This document shows, one piece after another, positions 1-9,195 of a DNA stretch of 64,000 nucleotides. Under the pieces are notes generated by a model. That model did no database searches and had not been told where the DNA came from. It saw nothing but the letters and a program-made list of their open reading frames with translations. How positions within the stretch are numbered: position 1 is the stretch's first letter; each line of letters begins with the position of its first letter. The DNA is taken from the NCBI RefSeq assembly GCF_002434265.1, contig NZ_DJJS01000007.1, positions 686,775 to 750,774 on the forward strand. The letters are read 5' to 3'. The stretch comes from Pseudomonas sp. UBA6562 (GTDB taxonomy: Bacteria; Pseudomonadota; Gammaproteobacteria; Pseudomonadales; Pseudomonadaceae). The translations under genes and the position numbers were made by a program.

Positions 1-1
1 G

Positions 2-550
2 CACAGCCATGCCGAGGGCGCTGCCGCCCATGAGCATTCCGCTGAGGCATGGTCGCCCGAGGACGGCTGGCAACGGGTGCTGGCCACCACCGGCGGCAAC
101 CTGGTCGTAGCCGTAGGCTTTGCCTTGCTGCTGGTAGCGCTGTACAGCCTGCGCGAACCCAATCGCGTCGCCAGTGGCGCGCTTTGGGGCCTGGCAGGCT
201 TTGCGGTGTTCTGCCTGGCGCCGACCTTGGGCCTGCCGCCCGAGCTGCCCGGCACGGCCGCTGCCGACCTGGCCCAGCGACAGACCTGGTGGATCGGCAC
301 CGCAGCCGCCACGGCCTGTGGCCTGGCGCTGCTGGCGTTCAGCCGTTCCTGGCTCTTCAAGCTGCTGGGCGCTGCGCTGTTGGTCGTGCCGCACCTGATC
401 GGCGCTCCGCAACCTGCCGTCCACGAAAGCCTGGCGCCCGAGGCGCTGGCGGCGCAGTTCAAGCTCGCTTCCTGGTTGACCAATGCGGCCTTCTGGGTCG
501 CCCTGGGCCTGCTCAGCGCCTGGCTGTACCGCCGCGCCGAACGTGCCTGA
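2..550 (+). CDS. cbtA: CbtA-type cobalt transporter (5' truncated)
   Basis: An open frame runs in from the window edge, so the true start is missing; frame 2 is open from the first base. The visible part begins with a His/Glu-rich stretch (HSHAEGAAAHEHSAEAW) of the kind found in CbtA metal transporters. About five hydrophobic segments follow: NLVVAVGFALLLVALYSL, the next around ALWGLAGFAVFCL, and three more up to LGLLSAWLY. CbtA with CbtB is thought to supply cobalt for cobalamin synthesis. That fits its position immediately before cobE and cobM, with which it overlaps by 8 bases. The His-rich loop is a plausible metal-binding region, by inference. Confidence 0.85.
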   Translation, partial: HSHAEGAAAHEHSAEAWSPEDGWQRVLATTGGNLVVAVGFALLLVALYSLREPNRVASGALWGLAGFAVFCLAPTLGLPPELPGTAAADLAQRQTWWIGTAAATACGLALLAFSRSWLFKLLGAALLVVPHLIGAPQPAVHESLAPEALAAQFKLASWLTNAAFWVALGLLSAWLYRRAERA

Positions 551-944
551 TTCCCTTGCGCTGTATGCCGGGCTCGGCTGCCGCAAGGGTTGCGATGCCG
601 CGCAGTTGTCGGCATTGCTGTCGCGAACCCTGGAGCGACACGGCCTTCCTCTGAGCGCCGTGCGTGCCCTGGCCAGCATTGCCGGTAAGGCCCGGGAACC
701 GGGCCTGCTGGCATTGGCCGGGCAATTGCAGGTGCCACTGCTGGTCTTCGACGTCGCCAGTCTGGAAGATCTGCAACCCTTGCTCAGTCACCGCTCGGCC
801 ATCGCTTTCGCCCACAGCGGCTGCTGGGGTGTGGCCGAGAGCGCAGCGCTGGCAGCCGCGCGCCAGGTGGAAGGTCGCTGCACGTTGCGCGTGGCGCGGC
901 AAGTATCGGGCTCGGCTACCCTTGCGCTGGCTTGGCAGGGATAA
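543..944 (+). CDS. cobE: Cobalamin biosynthesis protein CobE
   Basis: The frame encodes about 133 residues from a GTG at 543, which overlaps the cbtA stop by 8 bases. An ATG at 483 is possible but would add an out-of-family N-terminus and lie deep inside cbtA. The N-terminus ALYAGLGCRKGCDAAQL and the central ASIAGKAREPGLLALA are typical of the CobE/CbiG C-terminal family (GLGCR, then S-x-x-x-K-x-x-E-x-G-L). CobE belongs to the aerobic cobalamin pathway, and its biochemical step is less well defined than that of the methyltransferases. It sits between cbtA and cobM and is almost certainly translationally coupled. Confidence 0.88.
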   Translation: MPDSLALYAGLGCRKGCDAAQLSALLSRTLERHGLPLSAVRALASIAGKAREPGLLALAGQLQVPLLVFDVASLEDLQPLLSHRSAIAFAHSGCWGVAESAALAAARQVEGRCTLRVARQVSGSATLALAWQG

Positions 945-975
945 TCGCGGCCCCTCCCCTCTGCAAGGACGTTTC

Positions 976-1722
976 ATGACGGTCTATTTCATCGGTGCCG
1001 GCCCAGGCGATCCCGAGCTGATCACGGTCAAGGGCCAACGCCTGATCCACCAATGCCCAGTGATCATCTACGCAGGCTCCCTGGTACCCGAGGCCGTGCT
1101 GGCCGGCCACCGGGCTGTCACGCTGCTCAACAGCGCCGAGCTGCACCTGCAACAGATCGTCGAGGCCATGCTCGATGCCCACCGCCAGGGTCAGGATGTG
1201 GCCCGCGTGCACAGCGGAGACCCCAGCCTGTATGGGGCCATCGGCGAGCAGATCGCGCAATTGCGCGTCCACGGCGTCCCCTACCAGATCGTTCCGGGCG
1301 TCACCGCCACCGCAGCCAGCGCCGCCCTGCTCGGCTGCGAGCTGACCCTGCCGGGCGTGGCGCAGACGGTGATCCTCACCCGCTACGGCGACAGTTCGCC
1401 CATGCCCGAAGGCGAGCGCCTGGCCGACCTTGCCCGGCACGGCTGCACGCTGGCCATTCATCTGGGCATCAAGCATCTGGCGCGCATCGTCGACGAGCTG
1501 CTACCGCATTACGGCGGTCACTGCCCAGTCGCCGTCGTGCACCGCGCCAGCTGGCCGGACCAGGACTGGGTGCTCGGCACCCTGGACGACATCGCAGGCC
1601 AGGTCCGCGCCAAGGGCTTTCGGCGCACGGCGCTGATTCTGGTCGGCCACGTTCTGGGCGATACGCCCTTCGCCGAATCGGCGTTGTACCGCGCCAGCCA
1701 CGCCCATCTGTATCGCCCCTGA
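976..1722 (+). CDS. cobM: Precorrin-4 C(11)-methyltransferase
   Basis: 248 residues, the usual CobM/CbiF size. The start at 976 is chosen because AAGGA lies at 965-969 and the protein then opens with the family N-terminus VYFIGAGPGDPELIT, the SAM-dependent tetrapyrrole methylase glycine motif. Further conserved patches are VARVHSGDPSLYGAIGEQ and IVPGVTATAASAALLG. The enzyme methylates C-11 of precorrin-4 to give precorrin-5 in aerobic B12 synthesis. It follows cobE by 31 bases and appears to close the operon, since a 239-base gap and an unrelated regulator follow. A longer upstream frame (from 664) overlaps cobE and lacks family similarity. Confidence 0.95.
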   Translation: MTVYFIGAGPGDPELITVKGQRLIHQCPVIIYAGSLVPEAVLAGHRAVTLLNSAELHLQQIVEAMLDAHRQGQDVARVHSGDPSLYGAIGEQIAQLRVHGVPYQIVPGVTATAASAALLGCELTLPGVAQTVILTRYGDSSPMPEGERLADLARHGCTLAIHLGIKHLARIVDELLPHYGGHCPVAVVHRASWPDQDWVLGTLDDIAGQVRAKGFRRTALILVGHVLGDTPFAESALYRASHAHLYRP

Positions 1723-1961
1723 AACAGGCCAAAAGAGCCCTGGCAGGCGTGCCGGTGCAATCGCGCAGAGATGGCCTAGACTGAGGTCATCCGAAGAGCT
1801 TGTAGGAAACTTCCTCAGAATTGTCTTGCTTTTTCAACACTTCGGCCTCGACCGTTACCAAGCCATCCGATTCGACGTATGGTGCGCGTCCTCCGCTGAG
1901 GTAGCGGCGTGTTCCTGGGTGATTTCAGGAAACGGACCACATTTCCGATAGGAGTTTCCCC

Positions 1962-2576
1962 ATGACCAGCGTCCTCGTAGTCGATGACCACGCGGCTATC
2001 CGGTTCGCCGTCAGCATGTTGCTGGAAAACCAGAAGTTCCAATTGCTCGGCACCGCCAGCGACGGTATCCAAGCGGTAGAAATGGCCCGCAAGCTGTCGC
2101 CCGACGTGGTGATCCTCGACATCGCTCTACCGCGTCTGGATGGCATGGAAGTGATCAAGCGCTTGCAGTTAATGGAGCCTGCGCCGAAGATCATGGTCCT
2201 CACCGGCCAGCCGGCCGACCTCTACGTGCGACGTTGCCTGGATGCTGGCATATCGGCCTTCGTCAACAAGGACGAAGACCTCGACGCCCTGGTCTTCGCG
2301 CTCAAAGCCATGGTCAAGGGCTATTCGACGTTCCCCCAGATGTCGGTCAACAGCAGCTCCCTGGAAAGCGAGGCCAACCGTCTGGGCAGCCTGTCGAACC
2401 GCGAAGTCGAAGTGCTGCGCAGGCTCACCCGAGGCGAAAGCAACAAGGCCATCGGTGAGAAGATGAACCTCAGCGCCAAGACCATCAGCACCTACCGCGG
2501 GCGCATCATGGACAAGCTCAAGACCGAATCGCTGGTGGAAATGGTCGATCTGGCCAAACGAAACAACGTGAACTGA
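1962..2576 (+). CDS. NarL/FixJ-family response regulator (BvgA/EvgA-like)
   Basis: 204 residues. An N-terminal receiver has the acidic pair D8/D9 and the phospho-acceptor D53 in VVILDIALP, with the conserved Lys near residue 106 (FVNKDEDLD). A LuxR-type helix-turn-helix at about 145-195 reads LSNREVEVLRRLTRGESNKAI. Size and domain order match BvgA/EvgA. The gene lies only 7 bases before a BvgS-like sensor kinase, which makes a cognate pair very likely. A ribosome site (TAGGAG) precedes the ATG. The upstream gap holds an AGGAA-AC-TTCCT inverted repeat at 1804-1815, which could be an autoregulatory site, though I cannot support that further. The target genes are unknown. Confidence 0.9.
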   Translation: MTSVLVVDDHAAIRFAVSMLLENQKFQLLGTASDGIQAVEMARKLSPDVVILDIALPRLDGMEVIKRLQLMEPAPKIMVLTGQPADLYVRRCLDAGISAFVNKDEDLDALVFALKAMVKGYSTFPQMSVNSSSLESEANRLGSLSNREVEVLRRLTRGESNKAIGEKMNLSAKTISTYRGRIMDKLKTESLVEMVDLAKRNNVN

Positions 2577-2583
2577 CCTAGGA

Positions 2584-5500
2584 ATGAAGCCGATGCTGCC
2601 AACGCTGCTATTGACTGGGCTGTTGGCCTTTTCGGCCGACGCCTGGTCACAGGTCGACAGCCAGCCTCGCCAGTTGCTCGCCCGCTCGCAGAGCGCAGCA
2701 CCGCCCATGGCCCTCGACGAGCAGGATCGCCGTTGGCTGGAGCGGCGCAAGGCCTTGGTGGTGGGCAGCTCGACACCGGACTACCCGCCGTTCGAGATCA
2801 ACACCAGCCAGCACGACTACGAGGGGCTCAGTGCGGACTATGCAGGGTTGATCGGCGAGCAGCTGGGCATTCCCATTCAGGTACAGCGCTTCGCGACACG
2901 CACCGAAGCGATCCGGGCGCTGCACGATGGGCAGATCGACTTGCTCGGCAGCTCCAACGCCTTCGAGGCCGACGATGCCGGCCTCATCCTCAGCCAACCC
3001 TACGCAGACGACCTGCCGGTCATCGTCACCCAGCCAGGCCGGCGTCTGCGCAAGCATGACGACCTCACCGGGCTGCGCCTGGCCACCGTGGACCACTACC
3101 TGCCTACCGCCACCGTGCAGCGCCTCTATCCCAAGGCGCAACTGAGCCTGTACCGCTCGACCCTGGCCGGGCTGGCTGCGGTGGCCTTGAATCAGGCCGA
3201 TGTGTACCTGGGCGATGCCATCAGCACCGACTACCTGATTGGCATGAGCTACCCAGGCCAACTGAAGATCGACCAATTCGTCGATCGGCCGACCGGTACC
3301 TTCGCCTTTGCCCTGCGCCGTGACAACCCGCGCCTCAAACGCTTGGTCGACCAGGCGCTGGAGCGTGTCTACAACAGTGAGCGGCTGAACATCCTGCGGC
3401 GCTGGACCAGCGGCAACACCAGCATACTGCTGGAACGCAACCTCAATGCACTGACCAGCGAAGAACGCCGCTGGATCGACCAGCACCCTACGGTGCGGGT
3501 GATGGTCACCGAAAGCCTGGCGCCGCTGACCTTCACCGACGACAACCAGCAACCGCGCGGTGCGACCGTCGACCTGCTCGAGCAGATCGGCCTGCGCACT
3601 GGCTTGCGCTTCCAGATGGTGCGCAGCGATTCGGTGCAAGAAATGGTCGACCAGGTGGTCCGTGGCGATGCCGAGCTGGTGGGCGCCTTGGGCTACGGCA
3701 CCGAGCGCGCCTCACGCCTGCGCTTCACTCGGCCTTATTTGGTCAGCCCGCGGGTGCTGGTCACGCGTAGCGACCAGCCTGCCCTCGCTCCCGGTCTGCT
3801 GGACCAGCAGCGCGTAGCCCTCTTGGCCGGCTCGCCCATGCGCGAGGAGCTGCATGCCCGCTATCCACACCTGCGTTTCATCGAGGTCGCCAACCCTCTG
3901 CGCATGATGGAGGCCGTCGCCAATGGCGACGCCGACGCGGCCTTGAGCTCACAGGTCAACGCGACCTACTACATCAACCATGTATTCAAGGACATTCTGA
4001 AAATCGCCTCGGTGCTGGACGAGGAACCAGCCGTAGCGGCATTCGGTGTGGCACCGCAATTGCCGCTGCTGCAAAACATCCTCGACAAGGCGCTCATGAG
4101 CATTCCACCCGACGAGCTGGAGCAGTTGATCAACCGCTGGCGCGTCAACGCGGTGGCCAGCGACAGCCCCTGGCGCGACTACCGCACGCTCATGCTGCAA
4201 CTGGCAGTCTTTTCCCTGGTGCTGTTGGCCGGTGTCGTGTTCTGGAACACCTACTTGCGCAAGCTGATCCACCAGCGCACCGAAGCCCAGCGAGCGCTGC
4301 AAGCACAATTGGCATTGAGCCGAAGCCTGTTGGAACAACTCAGCCAGGCGAAGAACGACGCCGAGCAGGCCAGCCAGGCGAAAAGTACTTTCCTGGCCAC
4401 CATGAGCCACGAGATCCGCACCCCCATGAATGCGGTGATCGGCCTGCTGGAGCTGGCGCTCGAAGACAGCCGGAGCGGTCACTGCGATACCGTGTCGCTC
4501 AAGACCGCGCACGATTCGGCCGTCGGCCTGCTCGAACTGATCGGCGACATCCTCGACATCTCTCGGGTGGAAGCCGGCCATCTGACGTTGCATCCGGCAC
4601 CGGTGGACCTGCTGGAAAGCGTTCGCACCACGGTGCGCGTGTTCGAAGGCAATGCGCGGATCAAGGGGCTGGAGGTTCAGTTGCAGTTACCCAGCGAACC
4701 GGCTTGGGTGCTGATCGATCCGGTGCGCTTTCGTCAGGTGCTGTCCAATCTGCTGAGCAACGCCATCAAGTTCACCGATCACGGCAAGATCGTGGTTTCG
4801 CTGCAGGTCACTCCGTCCACGAGTAACGACAGTCTGTCCGTCGAGCTGCAGGTGCAGGACAGCGGCGTAGGCATCAGCGCCGCCGACCAGGCTCGGCTAT
4901 TCACTGCCTTTACCCAGCTCGGCAGCGGGCAAGCGCGCCAGGGCGCCGGCCTGGGATTGGTGATCAGCCGCACGTTGTGCCACCTGATGGGCGGCGAGCT
5001 GGAGTTGCAAAGCGTGGAAAGCGTTGGCACCCGGGTCAGCGTCCTCCTCGATCTGCCCAGTGCGCAACCGGTGGCGCCATCCCAGCCAGCCAGTCTCGAC
5101 ACACCGACACCTGCCTGCTCGCTCAACATCCTGGTGGTCGACGACTACCCCGCCAACTTGCTGCTGATGGACAAGCAGCTGACCGCCTTGGGCCACCGGG
5201 TGATGTTGGCCGAACACGGGGTGGCGGCCCTGGCACTCTGGCAGGCCCATGCCTTCGATCTGGTCATCACCGACTGCAGCATGCCGGTGATGGACGGTCA
5301 TGCCCTGGCTCAGCGCATCCGCGAGCTGGAGCGCCAAGGGCAGCGGCCGGCGTGCGTCATCATCGGCATCACGGCCAACGCCCAGGTCGAAGAGCGCCAG
5401 CGCTGCCTGCAAAGCGGTATGGACGACTGTCTGTTCAAACCGGTGGGGTTGCGCACGCTCAAGGCCCACCTGCCCACCCAAAGCGTGCAGCCACGAACGC

Positions 5501-5859
5501 TGCCCACACAGGGCAGCGGCTTCGACCTGAACAGCCTGCTGCACCTCACCCAGGGCGACGAGCAGTTGGTGCGCCGGCTGCTCGAGCAGCTTGCCCAGAG
5601 CAATGCCGAAGACTTGCAGGCGCTACGAGAGCTGGGCTCGGCGCCCACTGCCGAGGCTGTGCAGGCACTGGTGCACCGGATCAAGGGCGGTGCCAAGATG
5701 CTCAAGGTCAAAGCGGTGGTCGAGCACTGCGAAGCCCTGGAGCTGGCCTGTGCCACCGGCAAACCGCTCGACCCTGCGCGCCAGGCGTTGGAAGCCTGTC
5801 TGCAAACGCTGGCGAGCGAACTGACACACGAGCTCAACGCAACTGAAGCGTCGAGCTGA
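2584..5859 (+). CDS. BvgS-like hybrid sensor histidine kinase
   Basis: 1,091 residues. Domain order: signal peptide (1-22), two tandem periplasmic solute-binding type 3 (venus flytrap) domains (about 45-280 and 295-530), a transmembrane helix near 537-559, and a coiled linker. Then come HisKA with phospho-acceptor H609 (TMSHEIRTPMNAVIG), an HATPase (NLLSNAIKFTD, then GAGLGLVIS), a receiver with D897 (VITDCSMPVMDG) and an HPt domain with H1031 (VHRIKGGAKM). This is the BvgS/EvgS unorthodox phosphorelay architecture but without the PAS domain of BvgS. It presumably phosphorylates the upstream regulator. The ligand of the flytrap domains is not predictable from sequence. Its 3' end overlaps the convergent chemoreceptor gene by 26 bases. 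Confidence 0.93.
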   Translation: MKPMLPTLLLTGLLAFSADAWSQVDSQPRQLLARSQSAAPPMALDEQDRRWLERRKALVVGSSTPDYPPFEINTSQHDYEGLSADYAGLIGEQLGIPIQVQRFATRTEAIRALHDGQIDLLGSSNAFEADDAGLILSQPYADDLPVIVTQPGRRLRKHDDLTGLRLATVDHYLPTATVQRLYPKAQLSLYRSTLAGLAAVALNQADVYLGDAISTDYLIGMSYPGQLKIDQFVDRPTGTFAFALRRDNPRLKRLVDQALERVYNSERLNILRRWTSGNTSILLERNLNALTSEERRWIDQHPTVRVMVTESLAPLTFTDDNQQPRGATVDLLEQIGLRTGLRFQMVRSDSVQEMVDQVVRGDAELVGALGYGTERASRLRFTRPYLVSPRVLVTRSDQPALAPGLLDQQRVALLAGSPMREELHARYPHLRFIEVANPLRMMEAVANGDADAALSSQVNATYYINHVFKDILKIASVLDEEPAVAAFGVAPQLPLLQNILDKALMSIPPDELEQLINRWRVNAVASDSPWRDYRTLMLQLAVFSLVLLAGVVFWNTYLRKLIHQRTEAQRALQAQLALSRSLLEQLSQAKNDAEQASQAKSTFLATMSHEIRTPMNAVIGLLELALEDSRSGHCDTVSLKTAHDSAVGLLELIGDILDISRVEAGHLTLHPAPVDLLESVRTTVRVFEGNARIKGLEVQLQLPSEPAWVLIDPVRFRQVLSNLLSNAIKFTDHGKIVVSLQVTPSTSNDSLSVELQVQDSGVGISAADQARLFTAFTQLGSGQARQGAGLGLVISRTLCHLMGGELELQSVESVGTRVSVLLDLPSAQPVAPSQPASLDTPTPACSLNILVVDDYPANLLLMDKQLTALGHRVMLAEHGVAALALWQAHAFDLVITDCSMPVMDGHALAQRIRELERQGQRPACVIIGITANAQVEERQRCLQSGMDDCLFKPVGLRTLKAHLPTQSVQPRTLPTQGSGFDLNSLLHLTQGDEQLVRRLLEQLAQSNAEDLQALRELGSAPTAEAVQALVHRIKGGAKMLKVKAVVEHCEALELACATGKPLDPARQALEACLQTLASELTHELNATEASS

Positions 5860-7153
5860 TCTGGTTGATCGCTTCGACCACATCGCGCGAGCCTTGCTGG
5901 ATCTGCATGATCACCGTGCCCGCCTCGCTGGCCAATGCCACCCCTTGACCGGTACGGTCCAGGCTCGACTGCATGCTGGCTACGGCGGTGAGCGACAAGT
6001 CATGGTTGTGCCGGACCACCTCCACGATCTCCACCGTAGCCTTGCTGGTGCGCGCCGCCAGATTGCGCACTTCATCGGCCACCACCGCGAACCCACGTCC
6101 GTGGGCGCCGGCACGGGCCGCCTCGATGGCGGCATTGAGCGCCAGCAGGTTGGTCTGCTCGGCAATGCCGCGGATGGTCAGCACGATCTGGCCGATGGTG
6201 TCCGACTGCCGGCTGACCGCGTCCAGGTTTCGCGCGGCGTCGTTGAGTTCCTGCGAGATCTGTTCGATCACCGCCACGGTCTGCTGCACCACCTCGGTGC
6301 CTTTGCGTGCGCAGACATCGGTTTGCACGGAGCTTGCGTGCGCCGCCTCTGCGGCCGTGTGCTGGGTAGTGACCTGGGCGGTGATGTCGGTGGCGAACTT
6401 GACCACCTTCTGCAGCCGGCCTTTGTTGTCGAAAATGGGGTTATAGGAAGCTTCCAGGTATACCGTGCGTCCGTCTTTACCGACCCGCTCGAAGCGGTGC
6501 GAGTGATACTCGCCACGGTTGAGCGAGGCCCAGAACTCGCGGTATTGCGCCGACTCGCGCTCCCTGGGCAGGCAAAACAGACTGTGATGGCGCCCGACCA
6601 CCTCATCGAGCGTATAGCCCAGTGTGGAAAGGAAGTTGTCGTTGGCCGTGAGCACCTCGCCCTGCGGGGTGAACTCGATGATCGCCATCGACCGGCCTAT
6701 GGCGTTCAGCAGACCGTCCTGCTCGTGGGTCTGCCGGACTCTGCGCGTGATGTTGGCCGCGACCTTGATCACCCGTACCACCATACCATGCTCATCCAGC
6801 ACCGGCAGGTAGCTGGCCTCCAGCCAGACCTCATGGCCATCGCGATCGCGGCGTTCGAACGTGCCGCTGGCAACGATGCCATGGGCCAGGTCTTGCCAGA
6901 ACAGCCTGTAGGCCTCGCTCTGCGCGTAGGCCGGATCGCAGAACAGCCGATGGTGCTGGCCCTGAAGTTCCTCCAGCGCGTAGCCGGTGGCCTCGCAGAA
7001 CCGTGCGTTGGCGTCGAGGATGGTGCCGTCGGGCGCGAATTCGATGATCGCCATGGCTCGGTCGAGGGCCGCATACCTGGCCTCGCTGCGCGCCAAGGCT
7101 TGGCGACCGCGCTGAATTTCGACCAGATCGGATTTGCGATGGAACTCGAACAT
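5834..7153 (-). CDS. Soluble PAS-PAS methyl-accepting protein (BdlA-like)
   Basis: 439 residues from the ATG at 7153, chosen because a strong AAAGGAGG lies just upstream; a longer start at 7189 has no such site. Two PAS domains of Aer/BdlA type (about 20-135 and 140-255) share repeated motifs: MAIIEFAPDGTILDAN and MAIIEFTPQGEVLTAN, and RHHSLFC beside QHHRLFC. They are followed by the cytoplasmic signalling tip of chemoreceptors (IAEQTNLLALNAAIEAARAG, then GRGFAVVADEVRNLA). There are no membrane segments and no HAMP. That is the architecture of P. aeruginosa BdlA, which mediates biofilm dispersal. Function here as BdlA is an inference; an energy-taxis role is the alternative. Confidence 0.88.
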   Translation of the reverse strand: MFEFHRKSDLVEIQRGRQALARSEARYAALDRAMAIIEFAPDGTILDANARFCEATGYALEELQGQHHRLFCDPAYAQSEAYRLFWQDLAHGIVASGTFERRDRDGHEVWLEASYLPVLDEHGMVVRVIKVAANITRRVRQTHEQDGLLNAIGRSMAIIEFTPQGEVLTANDNFLSTLGYTLDEVVGRHHSLFCLPRERESAQYREFWASLNRGEYHSHRFERVGKDGRTVYLEASYNPIFDNKGRLQKVVKFATDITAQVTTQHTAAEAAHASSVQTDVCARKGTEVVQQTVAVIEQISQELNDAARNLDAVSRQSDTIGQIVLTIRGIAEQTNLLALNAAIEAARAGAHGRGFAVVADEVRNLAARTSKATVEIVEVVRHNHDLSLTAVASMQSSLDRTGQGVALASEAGTVIMQIQQGSRDVVEAINQISSTLQLR

Positions 7154-7542
7154 GACGCCGGCCTCCTTTATGCGCGGTAAACTGAGCATACCTTGGCGTC
7201 TTAGCTTGGCAAGCGATCTGCCACTACGTTCGTCGCCAGCGCGACGCTACCGGTCGCATGGTCTGTCGGGCCCTTGCGCTCCAAGCGGATGCACAGCATT
7301 AGCGGACTCCGTCGATCCGTTTCCACCGATTCGGAGCATTGGCCAAGGTCGAATGAGCGATACGAGGTCTGCCTATTTCGACGTACCCGATCAGATACGC
7401 AGACGATGGCTACTCCTATCGACGCGATCCGTGTAAATTGCACCGCGTTCCAGCCCCGGACCTGACATTCGCACCGAATCGCCCGCGCTGACTTGGGCGC
7501 TTGAGTGCCCCCCTCCCCATCTGCCAACGCTGGACACTTGCC
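7154..7542. other. Divergent intergenic region between chemoreceptor and kinase genes
   Basis: This 389-base gap carries no convincing coding frame. It must contain the outward promoters of the BdlA-like gene (left) and the HisKA_2 kinase (right). I see no clear sigma-54, sigma-28 or palindromic operator motif in it. A TTG at 7501 could extend the kinase by 14 residues. Confidence 0.5.
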
Positions 7543-9093
7543 ATGCCTCACCTGTCACCCGACGAAGTCATTCGCGCTGCGTTGCAGATTTCGCACAACC
7601 GCCTGCGCAAACAGCACGAACTGGTGGTAGGTTTCGCCGTACAGTCGCTGAAGATGGGCTGCCTCGACGAACTGCTCACCCAAGCCTGCGCCACTGCAGC
7701 CCAAGGCATGGACACGCCTTTCGCCAAAGTCTTGCAACCTGTGCCGGGTACGACGCTGTTTCGCCTCACCCATGGGGTGGGCTGGTCGCCCAAGGACATC
7801 GGCACGGCCACCGTAGGCGCGGACGATGCCAGCCCGGCAGGCTACGCCTTCACCAACAATCGCCCGATCATTTCCAACCACTTGGGCCAGGAACTGAGGT
7901 TCAGAACACCCTCGCTGTTGCGCGACTACGGCATCGAACGCGCGATCAACGTGCCAGTGCGTGGCACGGCGGCCACGTTCGGCGTGCTGGAAGTCGACAG
8001 CCGCGACGGTGACGACTTCATCGACAGCGACGTGGTGTTTCTCGAAGGGCTGGCCAACATCATCTCCATGGCCACCGAGCGGCTGGCCGCCCAGCTGGAG
8101 CGCAATAGCCCCCACGCCTACTCCGAGACCGTGCTCAACGCAAGTCCCGACTGCGTGAAGATCCTCTCGCGCGACGGCGAGATTGAGTTCTTCAACGAAG
8201 CCGGCCTGTGTCGGATGCAGATCGACGACATGCGCGCTGTCGCTGGCAAGCGCTGGGTCGATCTGTGGCCCGACGGTGCAAAAGCCGCCATTGAGAATGC
8301 TTTGCTTCAAGTGGGCCAGGGCAACTCGGTGCGGTTCGAATCGGGCTGCCCCACGGCCAAAGGCGAACCGAAGTGGTGGGACGTCACCGCCGCGCCGATT
8401 CTTGGCCGCGATGGCCAGATCGAAAAGATCATCGCGGTCTCGCGCGATATCACCGAGCGCCACGAACAGGAGCGGCGCCTGACGGCCCTGGTCGAGGCGC
8501 AGAACACCCAGTTGACGGAACACGGCCTGCACCTCGAAGAAACCCACCACCGGGTGAAGAACAGCCTGCACCTGGTCAACACCTTGTTGTTGCTGCAGGC
8601 CAACCTGTCCACCGAAGACACGGTCAAGGCCCAACTGCGTACCGCCGCCAGCCGTGTGCAGACCATCGCCACGGTACACGAGCAGTTGTATCAGGATGTC
8701 CAAGGCGAAGAGGTGAGCGCCCAAAAGTACCTGAGCGCGCTGCTCGCCGACATGAAGGCGGCTTTCGGCGACCCGCCCATCGCCTGGACCGTGGAAGACT
8801 TCCTGTTGCCAGCCGAACGTATGGCGCCGTTGGGGCTGGTGGTTTCGGAACTGGTGACCAATGCTTTGAAATACGGGCGCGGCGCCATTACCGTCGACGT
8901 CGTGCGTCGGGCGCAAGACGCCTTGATCGTGGTGTCCGACGAAGGCGACGGCTTCCCGGAGCACTACCCCAAGCCGAGCGGGACCGGGCTGGGCATGCGC
9001 ATGGTCAAGAGCTATTCGCGCTATGGCGAAGAGGCCATTACGCTGGATACGTCCACGGGGCTCAGCACGATCAAGGTGCGCTTCAAGCTTTGA
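7543..9093 (+). CDS. GAF-PAS sensor histidine kinase of the HisKA_2 type
   Basis: 516 residues from the ATG at 7543; an in-frame TTG at 7501 is the alternative, and neither has a strong ribosome site. An N-terminal GAF-like domain (about 20-185; VGWSPKD, then AINVPVRGTAATFGVLEVDS) is followed by a PAS domain (about 195-315; ILSRDGEIEFFNEAG, ending VSRDITERHEQ). The HisKA_2 dimerisation helix has HHRVKNSLHLV with the likely phospho-acceptor H336, and the ATPase has ELVTNALKYG and GTGLGMRMVKSY. No membrane helix is present, so it is cytosolic. Kinases of this class often pair with stand-alone receivers. None is adjacent, so the partner is unknown. Confidence 0.9.
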   Translation: MPHLSPDEVIRAALQISHNRLRKQHELVVGFAVQSLKMGCLDELLTQACATAAQGMDTPFAKVLQPVPGTTLFRLTHGVGWSPKDIGTATVGADDASPAGYAFTNNRPIISNHLGQELRFRTPSLLRDYGIERAINVPVRGTAATFGVLEVDSRDGDDFIDSDVVFLEGLANIISMATERLAAQLERNSPHAYSETVLNASPDCVKILSRDGEIEFFNEAGLCRMQIDDMRAVAGKRWVDLWPDGAKAAIENALLQVGQGNSVRFESGCPTAKGEPKWWDVTAAPILGRDGQIEKIIAVSRDITERHEQERRLTALVEAQNTQLTEHGLHLEETHHRVKNSLHLVNTLLLLQANLSTEDTVKAQLRTAASRVQTIATVHEQLYQDVQGEEVSAQKYLSALLADMKAAFGDPPIAWTVEDFLLPAERMAPLGLVVSELVTNALKYGRGAITVDVVRRAQDALIVVSDEGDGFPEHYPKPSGTGLGMRMVKSYSRYGEEAITLDTSTGLSTIKVRFKL

Positions 9094-9134
9094 ATGTGCG
9101 GCCTTTCGCGACAGTGCTCGAGCGATGCGTGAAG

Positions 9135-9158
9135 GGGGGACAGACCGTCCCCCGCTTT
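9135..9158 (+). terminator. Rho-independent terminator after the HisKA_2 kinase
   Basis: A perfect 7-base-pair stem (GGGGGAC at 9135-9141, GTCCCCC at 9147-9153) with a 5-base loop is followed by GCTTTT. It lies between convergent genes, 42 bases after the kinase stop and before the gntR 3' end. Confidence 0.75.
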
Positions 9159-9195
9159 TCCCAAGGGTGCGGTGCGCTGGCTGCACCTGAAGCCC

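Noticed and set aside
7555..9186. 543-codon minus-strand frame opposite the HisKA_2 kinase
   Set aside because: Shadow of the kinase gene with no recognisable motif.
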